Origin: Podochytrium sp. JEL0797
Lineage: Eukaryota > Chytridiomycota > Chytridiomycetes > Chytridiales > Chytriomycetaceae
Direction of reading: 5' to 3'
Assembly (NCBI GenBank): GCA_027596195.1
Contig: JADGJG010000144.1
Span: 1 to 36,973 of the forward strand
Length of the DNA: 36,973 nt
This document shows, one piece after another, positions 31,615-36,973 of this stretch. The notes below the pieces were generated by a model, which did no database searches, was not told the origin of the DNA, and saw only the letters and a list, made by a program, of their open reading frames with translations. The stretch's first letter is position 1; the number at the start of each line of letters is the position of its first letter. The position numbers and the translations under genes were made by a program.

Positions 31615-34534
31615 ATGAACACAACATCCTCTCGAGCCAGGTCCTCTTCTGGCCTGGCAAATCTCGATGGCAGCAATCTTGGGCTTGTGGTGGAGGGTGG
31701 CGTGACGACTCTGCGGACTCAACCTCCCTTGAACCCCATTTTGAGTAGCCCTCAACTGTCAAAATTACCCGCCTTGCCAAATCCATCCTCGGCCACGAAA
31801 CCGCGACCTCCTACGCGTAGTCGCAGTTTTTTGAGTGTTGGAACGGCAACGAGTCCAGATGTTTCTGAAGGTACAAAAGAGTCTGCATCGGCTACAACGC
31901 TTCGTGCAAAGTCGCCTTCGTTGCCGCGGCCTCCGCGGCAGGGGTCCTTCAACGCCCAATCGCCGCAGAATCCAAGGGTGAAGAATATTCTGCGGAAGCA
32001 GTCTTCTGTTGTGACGGAAAAGTGAGCCCCCACTCGCGCGCCCGTTGCAATCGAAATTTACATTAAAGCGACCCACCCCCCCCCCCTCCGACATTTACAG
32101 TAATATTCCAGGGCTCGGATCGCTCCCGGCAACGCCAGCTACACCCGCGGCCAATGTGGCTCAGGAAAAAGTTGTTACAGTGAACACGGACGCCGCAACC
32201 AACGCGTTCATGTACCCCTTGACACCGCACCAGCTCGCCATTTACAGTAAACTGTTCGCAGCGGCACCACCTCAACCCGGGTCCACCAATGCGCCGCAGG
32301 AATTCATTCAAGTTTCAGACCCTGCATCGTACATTTTGACGTGTTATAAATTGGACAGCACGATCCTCGTCGAAGATTATCTGTTTGGATGTATCACCAA
32401 AGTCTTCAATTCGTACCCCGCGTTGCACACCCGTTTGATGTTTCCACCGCCCCCGCCAACGGCGCAACAGCAAGAAAATTTCATGTCCCCGCCAGAGACT
32501 CGCGCGCTACTTGAAGACAAGTTTTATGAACAGACAACGCAATGTCCTTATCTTCAAATCGTTGATATTCAAGATTCTGTTCCGTTCGCGAGTTTGCCGG
32601 GTCTTGTCGAATCCACCATTAGTTTCCAGAAACACAAAATGGGGGCAACGAGTCCACCGCTTCCGAATACACCGATGTTTCATGTGGTTGCCAAAAAGGA
32701 ATCGGAGCATACGTTTGTGTATTTTCTCGTGTCCACCCTCGTCAGTGATCACCTGTCAGCCACGTTCCTCACCAAAGAAATCATGGATTTATATTCGAGC
32801 GGAGTTTCCACATTCGATTGGAAAACCAACATCTCCGCACTCGATCTATACACCCCCAAAGAAACACAAACCTTTCTCCAATTCGCGCGGACTCGGAACC
32901 CAAACTCCATCAAAGCGTATCCCTTCTTTTGGAACCAGATTTTCGTGGACGGAACGGACCCGCCACTCTCAATTGATGGATATGATCGCGTTTCGTTTGA
33001 GAATAAGAGGAAGGATATGGTTTTGGAGGTTGGGAGGTTGGGGCGCGAGAAGGACGCGTTGGCGGCGAGGAAACGGGGGCAGGAGGATCAACTTGCTTTT
33101 TTGAGGAAGCAGAGGTTGGATATTGATTCTTATAGTTCTGAGATGGAGACTTTTGTGGATCCAGGTGATTTTTGGAATTTTGATTTGAATTTTGGAGGGT
33201 GTGATGGCTCACATGAAATATGAACAGTGACCAAGGAGACTATCGAGATTACGAAAGCTGCCAAAGCTGCCATCCTGTATGAAGTCTTTGGAGAAGAAAT
33301 TGTCGATGATAATATCGAATCGCTTCTCAAACGACACGAAGTTCCCGAGGATGTTCAGGAACAATTGGGCAAAACGATTGGGGAATTTGCGGCCTTGGAA
33401 AACGACAACCTGCTTGCGATTGGGTTGCTCGGAAAAGACCGCAGAAGACTGTTGGCGCTCTCGAATATGTTGAAATCCAAAGTCAGTGATAGTCTGTTGG
33501 AGCAGGGGAAAGTCAAGTCGTCGATTGAACGAAAGATTTTGAGGTTGCAGAGGGAGAATGATCATACTACGGAGGAGTTGTTCAAGGTAACAACGGCGCA
33601 TAAATTGCTCAAGCTGGATTTGGAAGTTCGTTCTCGAACTGTGAAGCAGAATTGGTCGGGAAACAAGCAAACGCCGGGACCTGTGAGTTATCTCTCCTCT
33701 TGCCGCTTTTTCGGTTGACGCTTGAAAACAAACCAGGTTCTGGGAATCACACCTTCACCCAAAGACGACAACTGCATCACCCCTGTATGGGGATACGCGT
33801 CCTTTGAAATCGAAACCGACCACGTCAAAAAAGTCCGAATGCTCACGGACGAAATCAAACAAAACCGGCAGCAACGGACGGGAATCTCTCACCAGCCGCA
33901 CGTGATTCCCGCACTCTACCTCGCTTGTCTGTTCATCATGACGAAACACATGTCTGGAACGGACCAATTCCTTATTGGCGTCACATCCCGATTCGAGGCG
34001 TCCGAGTTTATTGTGGGGCCCGTCTCGGAGACGTTGCCGGTGAAGGCCAACATGAACTCGAGCAGCATATCGTTTACGGAGCTCGTTGACTCGATTGTCA
34101 ACATACTGGAGAAGCATGCAGAAATGGCACCCGACGCGTCGTTTGTGGACTTCACAAACAAGCTCGGCATCACTGTTCCACTTCCACTTCAATTCGCATT
34201 CTATTCTCAGAATGAGGTGGATGTTTTTAAATCTGCGGGACTCACTGTGTCGGATTTGATGGATTTGCCTGGGATTGAGGGGCAGCCGGGTGGAACCAAG
34301 TTGTGGAGTTTGGGGGCGCAAACTTGTGATGCCAAGTTGACGTTGGTGGAAGATTCATTTGGTGTGCTTGGGGTGTTCAAGTATCGGATTGATCAGTTTC
34401 CGTCGGAGACGATTGCGAAATGGGTCAAGAAGTATCAAATGACTTTGGACGGGCTGAATTCTACAATGAAAAAGAATCTGACGATTGGGCAGCTGATATC
34501 CAAGTATTATAATAATGCTTTTGGGTCGAAATAG
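31615..34534 (+). CDS. Condensation-domain-like protein with degenerate active-site motif
   Basis: Four exons (31615-32021, 32101-33164, 33228-33682, 33737-34534; introns 79, 63 and 54 nt) give 907 residues. Residues 1-160 are Pro/Ser-rich and disordered. From about 165 the sequence follows the pattern of the NRPS condensation/acyltransferase superfamily: YPLTPHQLAIYSKLF, VFNSYPALHTRLMF, then LVSDHLSATFL in the place of the HHxxxDG motif. Here that motif reads STLVSDH (347-353), so both catalytic-region His are replaced. A charged helical insert (about 455-640) splits the fold, and the second half has ALYLACLFIMTKHM and PVSETLPVKANMNS. Without HH it probably binds rather than catalyses. Fold assignment is from pattern only. 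Confidence 0.65.
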
Positions 34535-34679
34535 ATTCTTCTTTTTGTTTTGAATTTATTTGATTTTGATTTGTAATTAAATTTTAAAAATCGATTATTC
34601 ATCGTTGTTAAATAATATATAGCCTCCAAAAAGCTTGTCATTCCCCTGTAAGTTACCAGCAAGTTATAACAACACAAAA

Positions 34680-36009
34680 ATGACTACCAAATCACCCGCC
34701 GAACCACCCGCCGAAGGCACCACTTCCCAATGCCCAGCATTCTGCTGCGCCAAGACCGCCTTTTCCTATACCAAAGAGGCGATCGTGGGATTCGCTTTTG
34801 GTTTTGCGATGGAAAAGTCAAAAGGTAAATAGAATTATATTAAATACTTTAAATTAAATAACTTAAATCGTTGGTTGATGTCTAGTCCACCTCCCCTCCG
34901 TCATCACCTCCCAAATGCAATGGACCCAACTCTCCATGCTCGTCGTCTTCCTCACGGCCACACTCGTCGGAATGGTGGCAGTGGCAGTCTTGGAAAAGTT
35001 TGGGCTTTTCAAACGAAGCGTCAAACCACCCACCTCTGCTGGAATTAACGCCTTGGGGGCGTATGGCAGCAATATTCTCGGTGGTGCTGCTGTGGGGGCT
35101 GGAATGACGTTGGCGGGAGCTTGTCCGGGGACTGTGTTTTTGCAGTTTGGAACTGGGATTCCTCACGGCGTGTTTTTGTTGGTGGGCGTCCTCCTTGGGT
35201 CTGTGTCTTATGGATACTTCCACAAGTGGATCACGACTAAATTCTTGCCCGGATTCGATGGCAAGAGCAAAGCCGTAACGGTCGATGGAACCCTGACGAC
35301 CTGGAGTCTCCAAAAAATTGCAGCCGTCGCAGCCGTGATTGGATTCCCCTTGCTGTTTGCATTGGACGGAGTGATTCCATGGAGGACGGATTTGTTTGTG
35401 AATATGGTGGCAGATTTCAGACAGAATGAGCAACTGGTTGACGGGGTCAAGAACGCGTTGGTGGAGGTGCCGAATTGGAGGATTGGGTTTAACCCTTATG
35501 CGGCGGCGTGGAGCCCGTTTAGTGGGGGGCTTGCGATTGGGGTTGTGCAGGTGGTTCATATGGTTGTGACGGGGGGGATGATTGGGTTGAGTTCGGTGTT
35601 TCCGTATGTGGGGAGTGTGGTTGTGAGGGTTGTGGATAAGGATTGGCAGAAGAACGCGCCGTTCTATGCCAGTTACACGGGTATGGCTAACACGCTGCGT
35701 TTCACGGTGGGTGTTATTGCTGGGGCATACGTCTCTTTTACGATGGGAGGTCACGTTTTTGGAACCGGTCTTGGGGACGTGAGTGTGGGTGCTGCCGCGT
35801 ATGATGTTGCCACGATGGTACGTGTGATTGTGGGAGGGATTCTTTTGGTGTATGGAAGCCGTTGTGCAGGTGGGTGCACGAGTGGTCATGGGTTGAGCGG
35901 GATGGCGCAGTTGGGAAGCGCGAGCATTGTGACGGTGGCAGCCATGTTTGGTGGTGGTGGGTTGGTGGCGTTGGTGATGGGCGGGCTTCCAGTTTATGCT
36001 TTGAATTAA
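34680..36009 (+). CDS. YeeE/YedE-family membrane protein (thiosulfate/sulfur-compound transporter-like)
   Basis: Two exons (34680-34824 and 34886-36009; intron 61 nt) give 422 residues. A soluble N-terminal tail with Cys residues (CPAFCCAK) precedes about nine membrane segments. Family signatures are GMTLAGACPGTV and the C-terminal GSRCAGGCTSGHGLSG, whose Cys residues line the path of the substrate in characterised bacterial TsuA/YeeE proteins. Internal duplication of the Gly-rich motif is visible, as in the family. Import of thiosulfate or a related sulfur species is inferred. Such genes occur in bacteria and sporadically in fungi. Confidence 0.88.
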
Positions 36010-36158
36010 AAGAATTATATCCTGTTATTCATATTATGCCGAAGAGTTTCTCGACGAACCAGTTGTCACTTCAAACAAACGAGCCAATACAAATTTTTTT
36101 TCTTTCTTATTGACAATACAATACTACGTAATAATACAAAATAAATTACGAAGAATAT

Positions 36159-36973
36159 TTAGATTCTCATCTGGGCAAACTGGGCCGCAGTCTCAGCGTT
36201 GATGCGCTTTTCCAAGTTCCTGCAAGAAAAAATTCAGCCTACGTTCCCAGTGAACAAAAAAAAACGCAACTCACAAGTACAATTCCTCAGAACACTTTGG
36301 CTGTGGCACGTTCCCACTCAACACCAGCTCCGAAAAGATGCCTCTCCCATACGCATCCTCGTTTTCGTACTTCCCCTGCATGATGTACGCTCCCTCCAAC
36401 GACGCGGGGATATATTCCCCGCCGTGTTTCGCGTACAAGAAGCATTCGGCGTCCTCGTCGACTGGGGCGAGGCTGTCGGCGAATGGGCCGGGCAAGATTT
36501 CAAACGAGGGGCCCACTTGGATGTCCCATCCGCGTTGGAAAACTTTGACAACACGTGTGGTGTTGAGAACCAAGAGGAAGTCGACGACGTCGTGTTTGAG
36601 TTGAGCTCCCAGACCCTTCATTGTGGTTATGAGAAAAAATGAATGAGTGATGAATGAGCATGGGATGATTAATGGAAGGGAAAAAAAGTCCTCACCCCTC
36701 CAGTTGTCTTGATGGAAGACGGAGCGCTCCACTTGTTCCCAATTCGTTTCACAACCAACCCTGCTCCGAAACGCACACTACCACCGGTTCCGATGCGAGT
36801 GACCCGCAACATGCCGAGTCCCTTGGCGTTTTGGAGGATCTCGTCGGGGATTGTTTTGGCCATAGTTGGTTCGTTTTCCAGGGGGTTGATGAAGGAGGAG
36901 AGGATCGAGGCGCAGCGGTTGCATTCGTCGGCGAAACTGCGCATGCCTTTTTTGCCGTCAAAGTCGGTGGAGG
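36159..36973 (-). CDS. SYLF-domain (Ysc84/SH3YL1-type) protein, 5' end outside the window
   Basis: Three exons are seen (36973-36696, 36615-36275 and 36219-36159; introns 80 and 55 nt); the first is cut by the window edge. An ATG at 36944 is in frame, but upstream codons are open and fit the family (FDGKKGMRSFADEC), so the start is probably beyond the window. Signatures are IPDEILQNAKGLGML, GSVRFGAGLVV, WSAPSSI, GLGAQLKHDVVDFLLVLNT and GPFADS. SYLF domains bind phosphoinositides and, in yeast Ysc84, actin at endocytic sites. No SH3 domain follows; the protein ends shortly after the domain. Confidence 0.88.

Noticed and set aside
34882..35889. A 335-codon open frame antisense to the YeeE/YedE gene
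   Set aside because: His/Arg/Pro-rich peptide without motifs, opposite a clear membrane protein.
31615..36009. Catalase-peroxidase, condensation-like and YeeE genes as a biosynthetic cluster
   Set aside because: No adenylation, carrier-protein or tailoring enzymes are present; the neighbours look unrelated.

Overview
The window is nuclear DNA of a fungus, most likely a chytrid. Almost every gene is split by short GT-AG introns (about 50-160 nt). Characteristic fungal content includes an HSF-plus-receiver regulator of the SKN7 type and an FSH1-type hydrolase. Other features fit early-diverging zoosporic fungi better than yeasts or moulds: a MARK-like kinase with UBA and KA1 regions, an F-box/plant-like LRR gene, a von Willebrand D/EGF surface protein, a GlpA-like FAD/[2Fe-2S] protein and a YeeE/YedE transporter. 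The species is not determinable here; all exon models are my own reading from splice sites and frame.

Layout. 1-354 (-): 5' part of an unrecognised Pro/Ser-rich protein. 747-2313 (+): tandem pair of short arrestin-fold proteins. 2733-3150 (-): frameshifted bZIP-like gene. 3149-3556 (+): small membrane protein. 3890-5342 (-): F-box/LRR pseudogene. 5501-6313 (-): acidic coiled-coil protein, divergent from 6365-8019 (+), two members of an unnamed family. 8420-10731 (+): secreted VWD/EGF protein with a probable GPI anchor. 10820-11332 (+): 5'-truncated HNH copy. 11417-13714 (-): MARK-like kinase. 14068-16330 (-): SKN7-type regulator. 16331-17761: long intergenic region with duplicated CCAAT motifs.

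17762-18729 (+): FSH-family hydrolase, convergent with 18857-20465 (-), a divergent G-alpha subunit. 20694-22664 (+): FAD/[2Fe-2S] dehydrogenase, convergent with 22711-24711 (-), TRM2-type tRNA m5U methyltransferase. 24819-25850 (-): intact HNH protein; upstream lie a degenerate repeat array (26011-26445), a third HNH fragment and a G-rich tract. 26987-28558 (-): WD40 protein. 28913-31432 (+): secreted catalase-peroxidase. 31615-34534 (+): condensation-domain-like protein with a degenerate active-site motif. 34680-36009 (+): YeeE/YedE membrane protein. 36159-36973 (-): SYLF-domain protein cut by the window edge.

There is no operon or obvious single pathway. Several genes point to signalling and stress (SKN7-type regulator, G-alpha, MARK-like kinase, arrestin-like pair, catalase-peroxidase), and two encode probable GPI-anchored cell-surface proteins. 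Gene decay and duplication are visible: three HNH copies, an LRR pseudogene, a frameshifted bZIP, and two tandem duplicated pairs.
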